64,000 nucleotides of DNA from Microbacterium sp. A20. Its GTDB lineage: Bacteria > Actinomycetota > Actinomycetes > Actinomycetales > Microbacteriaceae. Shown piece after piece: positions 47,902 through 57,459 of the stretch. Location of the stretch: NCBI RefSeq assembly GCF_004794515.1, contig NZ_SSDF01000088.1, positions 1-64,000 of the forward strand, written 5' to 3'. Within the stretch, counting starts at the first letter, position 1, and each line of letters begins with the position of its first letter. The translations under genes were made by a program, and so were the position numbers. The notes under the pieces were generated by a model. That model was not told where the DNA came from. It worked only from the letters and a program-made list of their open reading frames with translations, and made no database searches.

Positions 47902-50235
47902 CTACTCTCGCGAGAGCATGGCCGCCGCCTCGAGTTCGAGATCGCGATACTGCTCCGCGCTCACGTCGACCCCGACACCGAGCAGCTTGCCGCCGGTGAA
48001 CGGGAACGGGTTGCTGTACTGACTGCTCACCGGATCCGCACTGTCCCAGCCGACGCACAGTCCATCGCCGCACAGGGTGAACTTGCCGATCTGCGCCCGC
48101 ATGGGACCGGACGCCACCGCGCGGTCGTCGACGTACAGCGTGGCCGTGCCGAGCGACTCGCCGTGCTCACCCGCCGACTCGCGGATGAACTCCACACCGA
48201 GCGTGTGCGGCCCCGGCGTCAACTCCTCGGAGGTGAAACTCTGCTCCGGCGGGATCCCGAGGAAATTGTAGACGTAGGTCAGTCGGTTGTCCTTGACGAA
48301 CAGCGAATGACCCCCGAAGCGCGAGCCGTGGGCGAAGAGCACGCCCTGGGCGCCCTCGTCGAGCACCACGTCAGCGATGATCTTGTACGACCGACCACGG
48401 ACGTTCACGGCCACGCTCTCCGGGATCGCCGCCGAGCCCGGGTAGTAGATGTAGCGCTCACGCGGCGGCTCCGCTTGGGGGCGCTCGACCGTGAGCTGGT
48501 CACGTGCCGAGCGGTCGTCCAACGGGAGCACGAAGTTCGCATCCGCCTCCTCGAACCACGCGTCGATCAGCTCCTGGAGCTTCTCAGGATGGCTCGCGGC
48601 GAGGTCGTTCGACTCGGAGCGATCCTCCTCGACGTTGTACAGCTCCCACACGTCCGCCTCGAAGTTCCCGCGTCCGGTGAGCGGCGCATGCACGGCCGCC
48701 GCCTTCCATCCGTCCTTCCAGATGCCGCGGGTGCCGAGCATCGCGTAGTACTGGGTCTTCTTCTGAGTGGGTGCGTCGGGCGCGGCATCGAAGCTGTACT
48801 TCATCGACACACCGTTGAGCGGCTGCTGCTTCACGCCGCGATAGGTCTCGGGCATCTCGACGCCGACGACGTCGAGCACCGTCGCGACCACGTCGACGGA
48901 GTGATGGTACTGGTGGCGCATCTCACCCTTGGCGGCGATGCCTTTCGGCCAGTGGATCACCATCGGGTCGCACGTTCCGCCCGCGTACTGCGAGTAGCGC
49001 TTGAACATCTGGAACGGCGTCGAGAACGCGACGGCCCATCCGGTCGGATAGTGGTTGTACGTGTCGGCCGAGCCCAGTCGATCGAGCATCGCCAGGTTCT
49101 CCTGGAGGTCATCCGGGTAGCCGTTGAAGAACTTGTTCTCGTTGACCGACCCGTTGGGCGATCCCTCCCCCGAGGCACCGTTGTCCGCGCAGTAGAAGAC
49201 GAGCGTGTTGTCGAGCTGACCGGTCTCCTCGAGATAGTCGATGACCCGGCCGACCTGCGCGTCGGTGTATTCGGAGAAGCCTGCGAACACTTCGGCGAAC
49301 CGCGCGAACAGCCGTTTCTCGTCGTCGCTCAGCTCGTCCCAGGGGCGCACGAAGTCGGCGGGATTCGCGACGTCCTCCGGCAGCGGGTTGACCGGGGTCA
49401 GCGCGGTCCCCTCGGGCACCACACCCTTCTCGACCATGCGGGCGAGCACCCATTCGCGATAGGCGTCGTAGCCGTCGTCGAAGGCGCCCTTGTACTTATC
49501 GATGTACTCCTGCGGCGCGTGATGCGGAGCGTGGTTGGCGCCAGGACAGAACCACATGTACCAGGGCTTGGAGGGGTTCGATGCCTGCTGGTTGCGGATC
49601 ATGCTCAGCGCCTGATCGGCGAGGTCCTTGGAGAGGTGGTATCCCTCTTCGGGAGTCGCCGGCGCCTCGATGAAGTGGTTGTCCTCGACGAGGTCGGGGT
49701 ACCAGTTGTTCGTCTCTCCGCCGAGGAAGCCGTAGAAGCGGTCGAAGCCGAGCTGCAGCGGCCACATCGAGCGGTGACCCCCTGGGGCGTTGTCCTCTTC
49801 CGGTACGTTGTGGTTCTTGCCGACCCAGAAGGTCGAGTACCCGTTCTCCTGAAGGATCTGCCCGATCGTCGCGCACTCGGCCGGCAGCCGACCCGCGAGT
49901 CCGGGGAATCCGTTCGTGCCCTCCATGATGACCCCGGCACGGTTGACGTGATGGTTGCGCCCGGTGAGCATGGTCGATCGCGTGGGCGAGCACAGCGATG
50001 TGGTGTGCCACTGCGTGTAGGTGAGTCCGTCCCTGGCGAGCCGGTCCATCGTCGGCATGTTGATCCGGCCGCCGTAGGGCGACCAGGACGCCATGCCGGT
50101 GTCGTCATAGAGGACGACGAGGACGTTGGGCGCGCCCTCGGGCGCCGATTTCAGTTCGTACGGCGACCAGTCCGGGACCGAGTCGCGCACGTCCAGCGAG
50201 ATCTTCCCTGCGAAGTCCGAATTGAATTCCGACAT
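47902..50235 (-). CDS. Arylsulfatase (formylglycine-type)
   Basis: 777 residues from MSEFNSDFAGKISLDVRDSV (GAAGGAG before the ATG). The sulfatase signature CSPTRSTMLTGR gives the Cys that becomes formylglycine (residue about 87); YDDTGMASWSPYGG carries the first metal Asp pair, and ADNGASGEGSPNG the second (D-N-G). The extra C-terminal 200 residues (YYPGSAAIPESVAVNVRGRS onwards) form a beta-rich domain typical of large actinobacterial arylsulfatases. It needs a sulfatase-modifying enzyme encoded elsewhere. Confidence 0.93.
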   Translation of the reverse strand: MSEFNSDFAGKISLDVRDSVPDWSPYELKSAPEGAPNVLVVLYDDTGMASWSPYGGRINMPTMDRLARDGLTYTQWHTTSLCSPTRSTMLTGRNHHVNRAGVIMEGTNGFPGLAGRLPAECATIGQILQENGYSTFWVGKNHNVPEEDNAPGGHRSMWPLQLGFDRFYGFLGGETNNWYPDLVEDNHFIEAPATPEEGYHLSKDLADQALSMIRNQQASNPSKPWYMWFCPGANHAPHHAPQEYIDKYKGAFDDGYDAYREWVLARMVEKGVVPEGTALTPVNPLPEDVANPADFVRPWDELSDDEKRLFARFAEVFAGFSEYTDAQVGRVIDYLEETGQLDNTLVFYCADNGASGEGSPNGSVNENKFFNGYPDDLQENLAMLDRLGSADTYNHYPTGWAVAFSTPFQMFKRYSQYAGGTCDPMVIHWPKGIAAKGEMRHQYHHSVDVVATVLDVVGVEMPETYRGVKQQPLNGVSMKYSFDAAPDAPTQKKTQYYAMLGTRGIWKDGWKAAAVHAPLTGRGNFEADVWELYNVEEDRSESNDLAASHPEKLQELIDAWFEEADANFVLPLDDRSARDQLTVERPQAEPPRERYIYYPGSAAIPESVAVNVRGRSYKIIADVVLDEGAQGVLFAHGSRFGGHSLFVKDNRLTYVYNFLGIPPEQSFTSEELTPGPHTLGVEFIRESAGEHGESLGTATLYVDDRAVASGPMRAQIGKFTLCGDGLCVGWDSADPVSSQYSNPFPFTGGKLLGVGVDVSAEQYRDLELEAAAMLSRE

Positions 50236-50316
50236 CTTCTCTCCTTCGATCACGGGTTGCCGGTTTGCCTGCCCGTCCCGAGTATCGCCTTCGCGTACGG
50301 GGAAGCCGATACGCCG

Positions 50317-50348
50317 CTCATCCCCGCAGGGTGACCTGCGGGGATGAG
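50317..50348 (-). terminator. Terminator after the membrane protein gene
   Basis: 14-bp perfect stem CTCATCCCCGCAGG with a GTGA loop, located 5 nt after the minus-strand stop at 50353. No clear U-run, but the position and stem length fit. Confidence 0.65.
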
Positions 50349-50352
50349 CCGC

Positions 50353-51738
50353 TCACGACGCGGCGGTCACGACCGGAGCTTCCGGGTCCGCCGTCTCGAC
50401 GACGGCGTCATCCGTTTCGGCGTCCGCCTGCGCGTCAGGGGGTTCAGACGCCGCAGTCGGTCGCCGCAGCAGCTCGACCAGGATCATGAACACGAGCAGT
50501 CCGATCGTCACACCGATCACACTCCCGAACGAGACCGGTCGTGTCATGATCAGGATGAGCAGAGCCAGCGCCATCCCGACGATCACGATCGGACCATGGA
50601 ACCGTTCGACCGCGAGCCCGAATCGCCCGGTGGACAATCCCCGTCGCTCCCAGGTGCTGCGCGCCCCGGAGAATCCGCTCTCCAGGATGCCTCGCGTGGC
50701 CACCGCGCTGCGGCTCGAGCCGGCGAGCCACGCCCACACCGCCACGAGCACGCCGACCATCGCCAGCGCCACGATCGTCGAGCTCAACAGCGTGGTGACC
50801 TCGTCGAACAGCGCCTGGGCAGCGGCCGACGGCATGATCGACGGACTCACGGCCCCGATGAAGAACGTTCTCCCGATGCCCAGCCCTGCGGAGAGCAGGA
50901 GGAAGGCGACCGCGAACGCGGCACTGGTCCAGAAGAGCGCTCGGGGGCGGTTCCGGGCGATCAGGATGCCGGCGACCACGAGACCGAGAACGACCCAGGG
51001 CAGCCAGAATCCCGCCGCGACCGCGATCTGATAGACGCTCCGCACGAGCACGAGAGCATCCGCCTGGGCGATCGGGATGGACCGGTCGATCTCCGGGATC
51101 AGATCGGCGAAGCCGACCCCCCGCTCGGTCAGCACCGATTTGACCCGGTCGACGACGAGCCCGAGATCGATCGACAGCACCCCGTCGTCCGCGAGCTGCA
51201 GAGCGGTGTCCGGACTGTTCTGCATGATCGCGACAGCGCGCTCATGGGTGAACCGTAGCGACTGCGCCCAGATGTCGGCGAACTGGTCCGAGGCGACGAC
51301 GTCGTGGATCACCCCGTCCACGAGGGACGTCAGTCCGTTCGCCGCCGGCGCCTCCAGGAGGGTGAGGGCCGACGCCGCACGCGGCGGGAGGTCGAGCTCG
51401 CGCAGGCCATCGAACACCTCGCCGACCACAGCCGTGAGGTCGACCTGCTCGTGGATCGCGGCACTCGCCTGAGCGGCGACGAAGTCCTGCACGGCGGGAT
51501 CCTCGGCCAGGGGCGCGAACGTCGCGACGAACCGATCGGCATCCACAAGTTGCAGGCGCGCCCACGTTCCCATCGCGGCGATCGGTGCCAGCAGCACCGC
51601 CACGGCGAGCACGATTCCGGCGACGATGCTTCGGCCCACCGGTCGGCGACGCGGCTTCTCACGCGTCTCGCTCTTGAGCGTCTGGTTCTCCTGTTCGAGG
51701 AGCGTTACCCGGGCTCGCAGATCATCCAGTTCGCTCAT
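50353..51738 (-). CDS. Multi-pass membrane protein with N-terminal coiled coil
   Basis: 461 residues. Residues 1-25 (MSELDDLRARVTLLEQENQT) form a heptad coiled coil; segment 1 at 37-60 (IVAGIVLAVAVLLAPIAAMG), then a 190-residue extracytoplasmic region, segments 240-265, 275-300, 320-345 and 395-440. The C-terminus is acidic. A conserved actinobacterial membrane protein; function unknown. Confidence 0.75.
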   Translation of the reverse strand: MSELDDLRARVTLLEQENQTLKSETREKPRRRPVGRSIVAGIVLAVAVLLAPIAAMGTWARLQLVDADRFVATFAPLAEDPAVQDFVAAQASAAIHEQVDLTAVVGEVFDGLRELDLPPRAASALTLLEAPAANGLTSLVDGVIHDVVASDQFADIWAQSLRFTHERAVAIMQNSPDTALQLADDGVLSIDLGLVVDRVKSVLTERGVGFADLIPEIDRSIPIAQADALVLVRSVYQIAVAAGFWLPWVVLGLVVAGILIARNRPRALFWTSAAFAVAFLLLSAGLGIGRTFFIGAVSPSIMPSAAAQALFDEVTTLLSSTIVALAMVGVLVAVWAWLAGSSRSAVATRGILESGFSGARSTWERRGLSTGRFGLAVERFHGPIVIVGMALALLILIMTRPVSFGSVIGVTIGLLVFMILVELLRRPTAASEPPDAQADAETDDAVVETADPEAPVVTAAS

Positions 51739-51796
51739 TCGCTCTCCTCCTCGAAATGCCGCATCAGGTGCCTCCGCCGACGGCAGTCGGTCGGCC

Positions 51797-52144
51797 TCAG
51801 CTCAGGAGCTTCTGCTTGGCCGCGGCGAACTCCGTCTCGGAGAGCACGCCCGCGTCTTTCAGGGACGCCAGCTGCTGCAGCTTCGCGATCAGATCATCCC
51901 CTCCGGCCGGCGCGCTCGCCGGGGCCGACGGGGCCGCGTACTGCGCTGCCGCGTTCTGCGCAGCGGCATCGATCTGCGCCTGTTGCTGCGCCGCCTCGTA
52001 CTGCTGCTGCTCGTACTGACCCTGCGCACGTTCCTGCTGATTCCGCGACATCGCGCCGCCGACAGCCGAAGCCGTTCCTGCGACCACCGCGGTCCTGGCG
52101 GCAAGTCCGATCAGGCCGGGGCGACCGAATCTTCTCAAGGGCAT
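51797..52144 (-). CDS. SHOCT-domain protein
   Basis: 115 residues from MPLRRFGRPGLIGLAARTAV (52144; AGGAAGG 8 nt before). One membrane-like segment near the start (VVAGTASAVGG is short), a Gln/Ala-rich linker, and a C-terminal SHOCT domain DDLIAKLQQLASLKDAGVLS ETEFAAAKQKLL. SHOCT is a short helical module of unknown oligomerisation role in many stress-linked proteins. It follows a DUF6325 gene. Confidence 0.85.
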   Translation of the reverse strand: MPLRRFGRPGLIGLAARTAVVAGTASAVGGAMSRNQQERAQGQYEQQQYEAAQQQAQIDAAAQNAAAQYAAPSAPASAPAGGDDLIAKLQQLASLKDAGVLSETEFAAAKQKLLS

Positions 52145-52145
52145 G

Positions 52146-52580
52146 TCATTCACCTTCCTGATCGAGGATGTCCATCATGGCGTTCACGACCGGGGCCGGT
52201 ACGCGCTCGCTCCGGAGCACCTGACCACCGGAGGCGGCGAGGTTCTGCGCGAGAGTGCGGGCGAAGGCGAGCTCGAGGACGACGACGGCAGCGGACTGCC
52301 CGGGAGCGAGGGCGCTCGCCAGAGCCTCGACATCCTCTTCGCCGGCGAGGCCCGCAGCGATCGGTGCGAAGTCGTCGAGTCCCAGCGAACCGTCGTCGGC
52401 ATCGAGCTCGACGATCTCGACCTCACCGGCAGCCGACTTCGCCAGCAGGACGAAGTCGAGCAGTCGCACGACCCCGCTGTCGATGAGGTCGGTCAGCGCG
52501 CGGAACGTCGCCGGGTCCGGACGCTCGCCCTCGAACCCGACGAGGTAGAACTCGGCGGGGCCGAATCGGAAGTCATTCAT
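52146..52580 (-). CDS. DUF6325 family protein
   Basis: 144 residues. GPAEFYLVGFEGERPDPATF, then GVVRLLDFVLLAKSAAGEVE and AVVVLELAFARTLAQNLAAS. Matches the DUF6325 pattern (RLLDF(V/L)LL, then VLELAFA/EPTWSERF). A second member lies at 54395 on the opposite strand. Often beside SHOCT and AI-2E genes in actinobacteria, but its function is unknown. Confidence 0.85.
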   Translation of the reverse strand: MNDFRFGPAEFYLVGFEGERPDPATFRALTDLIDSGVVRLLDFVLLAKSAAGEVEIVELDADDGSLGLDDFAPIAAGLAGEEDVEALASALAPGQSAAVVVLELAFARTLAQNLAASGGQVLRSERVPAPVVNAMMDILDQEGE

Positions 52581-52667
52581 GGATTGTCCTTTCTCACGGT
52601 GCCGACGTACCGGGACTGTGCGCTCATGCTCGCATCGCGGCGCCCGGGGTGATGCCCGCGCTCACCC

Positions 52668-53810
52668 CTACGGGGTGAGCATCTCGTCGTCGGGGGGCAG
52701 GGTCTGGCGATTCTGGCGCGGGATCCACACCTGCCGGATGACGATCAGGATCGAGGCCGTCAGCGGGATCGCGACGAGAGCCCCCAGCAGTCCCAGGAGG
52801 GTGGCCCCGATCATCGCCCCGATGATCACCAGAACGCCGGGCACCGCCGCTGCCTTTCCCATGATCCGCGGAGTGACGACATAGGCCTCGACCTGGATGT
52901 ACACCAGGTAGGCGACCACGAAGACCAGGGCGGCCGTCGGGCTGACGAGCAGCGTCGCGATACCGCCGATGACGAGGAACACGAGTGATCCGATCATCGG
53001 TACCAGCGTGACGAAGAAGGCGACGATCGCCATGACCGCGGGAATGGATGAGCCGACGATCAGCTGGATCACGAGAACGACGCTCGCGTTGATCGCCGAC
53101 AGCGTGACGCCGCCGGCCACCACTCCCCCGACGGACTGCGTGATCTCGTCGAGGACGCCGGCGAATCGTGCCCGTCGGTACCCGGGCAGGAGATTCGTGA
53201 GCGCCCCTTTGATGCTCTGCAGGGAGGAGACGAAGTAGAGCGTCAGAACGACGACCAACACGAAACTCGATATCGCGCCGACGACCCCGAATCCCGCTTT
53301 CAGAACCCCTCCGGAGATCGCGAGGAACGAGGAGAGCGATGTCAGCGAGCGGATGCTCTCGGCCACGACGGCGGAGAGGTCGACACCGAGAGCGGCCTCC
53401 AGGTCCCGATACCACCCGCTCTGCTGAACGGCGGCGATCGTCTCGGGGGCGGCCTCGATCGCCGCGGCGATCTGGCGGACCGTCGCCGGCACCAGGACGA
53501 GGAGGATCACCGCGACCACACCCAGGAAGATGATCGCCACGATCGTGACGCCCGCCGCTCTGCTCATGCCTCGGCGTTCGAAGGCGCGGACGGCCGGGTC
53601 AAGGCCGAGCGCGAGGAACATGCCGAGGAAGATCGAGATGAGTACCGTCGAGATGCCCGCGATCGTGGCCGCGAGCGCGATGGCGAGAAGGACACCGACG
53701 GCGACCGAGAAGCCGGAGAGCAGTGGTTTCGCGGGCAGCACACGCAGGAGCCCTGCGCGCCGCCGCCCGCCGTCGCCCTCGGTGTGCTGATCATGCTGAT
53801 TCGCGTCCAC
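52668..53810 (-). CDS. AI-2E/PerM family transporter
   Basis: 380 residues from a GTG at 53810, with TAGCGT 7 nt before it (leaderless). About eight membrane segments; SVAVGVLLAIALAATIAGIS, then the family region VVAGGVTLSAINASVVLVIQ and IPAVMAIVAFFVTLVPMIGS, and LGALVAIPLTASILIVIR at the end. Family members export autoinducer-2 or act as Na+/H+ or small-solute permeases; here unproven. A second member is at 60281. Confidence 0.87.
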   Translation of the reverse strand: MDANQHDQHTEGDGGRRRAGLLRVLPAKPLLSGFSVAVGVLLAIALAATIAGISTVLISIFLGMFLALGLDPAVRAFERRGMSRAAGVTIVAIIFLGVVAVILLVLVPATVRQIAAAIEAAPETIAAVQQSGWYRDLEAALGVDLSAVVAESIRSLTSLSSFLAISGGVLKAGFGVVGAISSFVLVVVLTLYFVSSLQSIKGALTNLLPGYRRARFAGVLDEITQSVGGVVAGGVTLSAINASVVLVIQLIVGSSIPAVMAIVAFFVTLVPMIGSLVFLVIGGIATLLVSPTAALVFVVAYLVYIQVEAYVVTPRIMGKAAAVPGVLVIIGAMIGATLLGLLGALVAIPLTASILIVIRQVWIPRQNRQTLPPDDEMLTP

Positions 53811-53985
53811 GGGGTGCACGCTACGCGCGCGGCCCTTCGGAGTACGCCTCAGCCTCACCCGTTCGTGGTGACCGTCACAGGGCCGGACGATTCGGGGTCG
53901 CCCGCTAGGGGTGAGCGGCTTACCCGCGGGCATGGTCGCGCTGTCACTATCGCCGTACGCAGTAACTCAACGAAAGGGGTCCGAA

Positions 53986-54372
53986 GTGTCCATTTGGGAA
54001 AGCTTCTGGGACATCATCTGGTGGTTCTTCTGGGTCTTCGTGTTCATCTCCTACCTGATGGTGCTCTTCAACATCGTGGCCGACCTGTTCCGGGACCACA
54101 CCCTCAACGGGTGGTGGAAGGCCGTGTGGATCATCTTCCTCATCTTCGTCCCCTTCCTCACGGCGCTGATCTACCTCATCGCACGCGGCAAGGGAATGGG
54201 CGAACGCAGCGTCTCGGCGTACCGGGAGCAGCAGCATGCGGCCGACTCCTATATCCGCAGCGTCGCCGGATCCAGTCCCAGCGATGAGATCGACAAGGCA
54301 TCGAAGCTCCTCGCGGCAGGGACCATCACGCCGGACGAGTTCGCCGCCATCAAGACGCGCGCGCTGAGCTGA
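53986..54372 (+). CDS. Membrane SHOCT protein (PLDc_N-like)
   Basis: 128 residues from a GTG at 53986 (AAAGGGG 7 nt before). Two membrane segments: FWDIIWWFFWVFVFISYLMV and KAVWIIFLIFVPFLTALIYL, in a PLD-nuclease N-terminal-like arrangement, then a charged helical part and a SHOCT domain DEIDKASKLLAAGTITPDEF AAIKTRALS. Function unknown; stress-related neighbours. Confidence 0.85.
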   Translation: MSIWESFWDIIWWFFWVFVFISYLMVLFNIVADLFRDHTLNGWWKAVWIIFLIFVPFLTALIYLIARGKGMGERSVSAYREQQHAADSYIRSVAGSSPSDEIDKASKLLAAGTITPDEFAAIKTRALS

Positions 54373-54394
54373 CATCGTGGCTGAGGTGGTCGAC

Positions 54395-54820
54395 ATGACC
54401 TTGCAGGCGCTCGGCGACGTCGAGTTCGTCGTCGTCCGCCTGGAGGACGACCGCCTCAGCCCCGACATCCTCGAAGCCCTGCTCCGGCAGGTGGAGAGCG
54501 GCGCCATCCGCCTCCTCGATTTCCTCCTCATCCACCGGCTCGGCATCGAGGACTGGCGTCTCGTCGAGGTCGACGCCGATGAGTTCACACTCGCCGGGCT
54601 CGGACTGGACACCCCCGGCCTCGTCTGCGAAGACGACGCCCGCTACTTCGCCTCGGGGCTCCCGATCGGGTCGGTCGCGGCGCTCATACTGCTCGAGCCG
54701 ACCTGGAGCGAGCGCTTCTCCCGCGACGTCGACCGGCGGGGTGATCGTATCCTCGCGACACAGCCGATTCCCGCGGCGATCGCGAACACCGTCCTCGCAT
54801 CGGCGCTGCGCCAACACTGA
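54395..54820 (+). CDS. DUF6325 family protein (second member)
   Basis: 141 residues from the ATG at 54395 (GAGG 8 nt before). LGDVEFVVVRLEDDRLSPDI, AIRLLDFLLIHRLGIEDWRL, then AALILLEPTWSERFSRDVDR and AIPAAIANTVLASALR. Same family as the gene at 52146. Directly after the membrane SHOCT gene, so the SHOCT/DUF6325 pair occurs twice in this region, on opposite strands. Confidence 0.85.
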   Translation: MTLQALGDVEFVVVRLEDDRLSPDILEALLRQVESGAIRLLDFLLIHRLGIEDWRLVEVDADEFTLAGLGLDTPGLVCEDDARYFASGLPIGSVAALILLEPTWSERFSRDVDRRGDRILATQPIPAAIANTVLASALRQH

Positions 54821-54857
54821 CGCCACCGTCGGGCGTGCTTCGGTCCGCCCCGGTCGG

Positions 54858-57401
54858 TCAGACGGTCGTCCGCACCGCCTCGCGGCGAGAGGACACCCCG
54901 AGCTTGCGGTAGATGGCGCGCTGATGTGTCTTCACGGTGTTGATCGACACGGCCAACTCCCGCGCGATCTCGTGCAACGTGCGCGCCGTCTGCAGCTGCT
55001 GGAACACATCGCGCTCCCGCTCTGAGAGCGTCTCCACCAGCGAACCCGCGGCATCATTGGCGAGACAGCGGCCGATGAAGTCCTCGAACTGGGTGCCGAA
55101 ATGCACATGCTCTCCCAGCAGCTTGCGCACCGCCGTCTCACGCGGCCCGAACGGCAGCCGGATGTTCTCGCCCGCGGCGACCGCGACCGCCGCTTCGCAC
55201 AGCTCGTGCGCCTCGTCGTGGTGCCCGGCATGACGGCGCAGGACCGCAGCCGTGAGCAAAGTCGCGGTCTTCACGTACGACACCTCGCCGAACGCACGCA
55301 ACGATCGCAGCATCTCCAACGCTGCGGGGTAATCGCCGGCGCGACGCAGCACACCGGCGAGCGCGACGTTCACGACGGGCAGGTCCGGGCAATTGATGTA
55401 CTTCCGGGCGATCCTCATCGCGCGATCATGCCGGCCGACCGCCTCCTCGAGCAGAGCGACGGACGACTCGCGGAACGCCGGCCAGGAGACGCCATGGACG
55501 ACCTCGAGCGGGATGGCCTGAACGCCGATCGCCGCGCGACGACACGCCGCGACATCACCGGTCTCGGACGCCGTGTACGCGATCATCATCCGCGCGATGC
55601 TCGTGAAAGAGCGGTCGGAGCCGCCGTTGGCGATCACGGTCCCGAACTCCCGGCTCGCCTCGGCGAACTCCCCCGACCAGTAGGCGACGTACCCGGCGGC
55701 CGCCGCAGCGCTCCCTCCGGCATAGGTGCTCCAGGGAAGGCTCACGTCCTCCTCGCCCTGCGCCCTGGCCAGCGACTCCCGCGCATCGATGAGGCGTCCG
55801 GCCCAGGTCTGCCCGAAGGCGAGATGTCCCAGCGTCCGCTTCGCGAGTTCGCGGTCGCCGGAGCTCTGCGCCTCCCTCGCCGCGGCCGAGAAGTATTCGA
55901 GCGGAATCATCGGGTTGCCGCGATGCCGGATCTCGGTCCAGCCGAGGAGGTAATTGAGTGCCGCACGATCCCCGAGCTCGGTCGAATCCGCGTCGAGCAG
56001 CATCCGTCGCACCTTGGCGCTCGCCTCTGCGACCTCCGCGCGCTCGTCCGCGATGAACAGACGCGCGATCTGCAGCACGGCGGGCTCGGTTCCGTCGCCC
56101 GACCGCGAGATCGCCCCCTCTGCACGCCGGAACAGCTCGCGTGCGACGCGATGGTCGCCCAGCACATCGCTCGCGCACGCGCGCACCAGGAGCACCTGAG
56201 GGTCGTCCGGCGTGCGTCGGAGCATCTCCGTCGCGGTGCGCTCGACCTCTGCCGCCCCGGCCCCGACCACGAGCCCGAGCCAGTGGCGAAGCAGAGTCCC
56301 GCGCGCGGTCTCCGAATCTCCCGCACGAAGCGAGTGCGCGATCGAAGCGGTGGGATCCGTGGTCTCCAGCGCGGCGGCTGCACGACGATGGCAGGCTGCG
56401 GCGCGCGCGGCATCGAGCGCGACGATCTCCGCGCATTGCCTGGCGAAGGACGCATGCCAGCGGTAGACGACGCCGTGCTGGCCGTCGAACCGATCGAGGA
56501 ACAGGCCGAGGCGCACGCAGGTCTCGAGCAGCTCCGCCGCGTCCGGGCGTCCCGTCACGGCGGCGGCGAGCTCAGGAGTCAGCTCGCCGCAGACGCTTCC
56601 GTCGAGCACGAAGTCGGCGATCTCCGCCGACAGCGCCCCGAGCACGTGCTCGCGCACGTAGCTCCCGAGAAAGCTCGATGCGCTCTGTGCGCGGGCGTCA
56701 GGGCGGGCTCCGCCGATCATCATGAGCCGGACCGCGATCGGCCAGCCCTGCGTCTCGTCGAAGATCGTCTCGGCGGCGAGCCCCTTCGCCCCTGCATGGA
56801 GGAGCTTCACCTCCGGCGCGGTGAAGCTGAGGGTCTCCACTCCGATGAAGGAGTCCGGATGTGTGATGCGATGCCGGGAGAGAGTGACCTCGAGAAGCGT
56901 CGTGCCGACCAGCACGACCCGCAGATTCTCCGGCGTCTGTTCGGCGAGCATCCCGAGCAGCCCACGCCGCCAGTCTTCTCCCGCGCGCTGGGCGTCGTCG
57001 ACGATCAGGTGCACACGGGTGTCGAGGTCTTCGAGGGCACCGCAGATCTCCTGGTAGGCGTGCTCGGGGTCATCGAGGTCGCGCGCCAGCGCGAGCGGCT
57101 GACCCGCACGTTGGGCTCCGACGAGCAGGGAGTGCACGACGCCCTGCGTCAGACGCGACGGGTCGGAGTCGAAGGAGCTCAGCCCGAGCCAGGCCACCTG
57201 CTCGAGGCCGGACGCCCAATCCGCGGCGGCCGTCGTCTTGCCGAAGCCGCTGGGGGCACTGACGACGGTGAGCGGGTGTTCTCCCACCGCATCGGCGATC
57301 GCGGAGCTCACTCGTTCGCGGCGGATCGCACCGGGTTGGGGGCCCGGTGGGCGATAGCGCACTGCGGGTCCCGGCGTCGTCGGTCGTACGGGGGGCGACA
57401 T
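54858..57401 (-). CDS. LAL-family LuxR regulator (MalT-like)
   Basis: 847 residues. N-terminal STAND ATPase: SAPSGFGKTTAAADWASGLE (P-loop near residue 47), VHLIVDDAQRAGED (Walker B), then the HTH/TPR-like middle. C-terminal LuxR HTH: LSERERDVFQQLQTARTLHE IARELAVSINTVKTHQRAIY RKLGV. Size and layout fit MalT-type signal-integrating activators. Promoter: TTGAGG, 18-bp spacer, TAGCTT, 7 nt before the ATG (leaderless). Likely activates nearby membrane genes; inducer unknown. Confidence 0.9.
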   Translation of the reverse strand: MSPPVRPTTPGPAVRYRPPGPQPGAIRRERVSSAIADAVGEHPLTVVSAPSGFGKTTAAADWASGLEQVAWLGLSSFDSDPSRLTQGVVHSLLVGAQRAGQPLALARDLDDPEHAYQEICGALEDLDTRVHLIVDDAQRAGEDWRRGLLGMLAEQTPENLRVVLVGTTLLEVTLSRHRITHPDSFIGVETLSFTAPEVKLLHAGAKGLAAETIFDETQGWPIAVRLMMIGGARPDARAQSASSFLGSYVREHVLGALSAEIADFVLDGSVCGELTPELAAAVTGRPDAAELLETCVRLGLFLDRFDGQHGVVYRWHASFARQCAEIVALDAARAAACHRRAAAALETTDPTASIAHSLRAGDSETARGTLLRHWLGLVVGAGAAEVERTATEMLRRTPDDPQVLLVRACASDVLGDHRVARELFRRAEGAISRSGDGTEPAVLQIARLFIADERAEVAEASAKVRRMLLDADSTELGDRAALNYLLGWTEIRHRGNPMIPLEYFSAAAREAQSSGDRELAKRTLGHLAFGQTWAGRLIDARESLARAQGEEDVSLPWSTYAGGSAAAAAGYVAYWSGEFAEASREFGTVIANGGSDRSFTSIARMMIAYTASETGDVAACRRAAIGVQAIPLEVVHGVSWPAFRESSVALLEEAVGRHDRAMRIARKYINCPDLPVVNVALAGVLRRAGDYPAALEMLRSLRAFGEVSYVKTATLLTAAVLRRHAGHHDEAHELCEAAVAVAAGENIRLPFGPRETAVRKLLGEHVHFGTQFEDFIGRCLANDAAGSLVETLSERERDVFQQLQTARTLHEIARELAVSINTVKTHQRAIYRKLGVSSRREAVRTTV

Positions 57402-57459
57402 GGCACCAAAGCTAGTGGCGGCACAGAGGCGACCTCAAGGGCCTCCCCCGGGTGATATT

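Noticed and set aside
47797..50334. 845-codon plus-strand frame antisense to the arylsulfatase
   Set aside because: Mirror of a high-GC coding frame; composition (many Arg, Val, His) is typical of shadow frames and the sulfatase motif is on the other strand.
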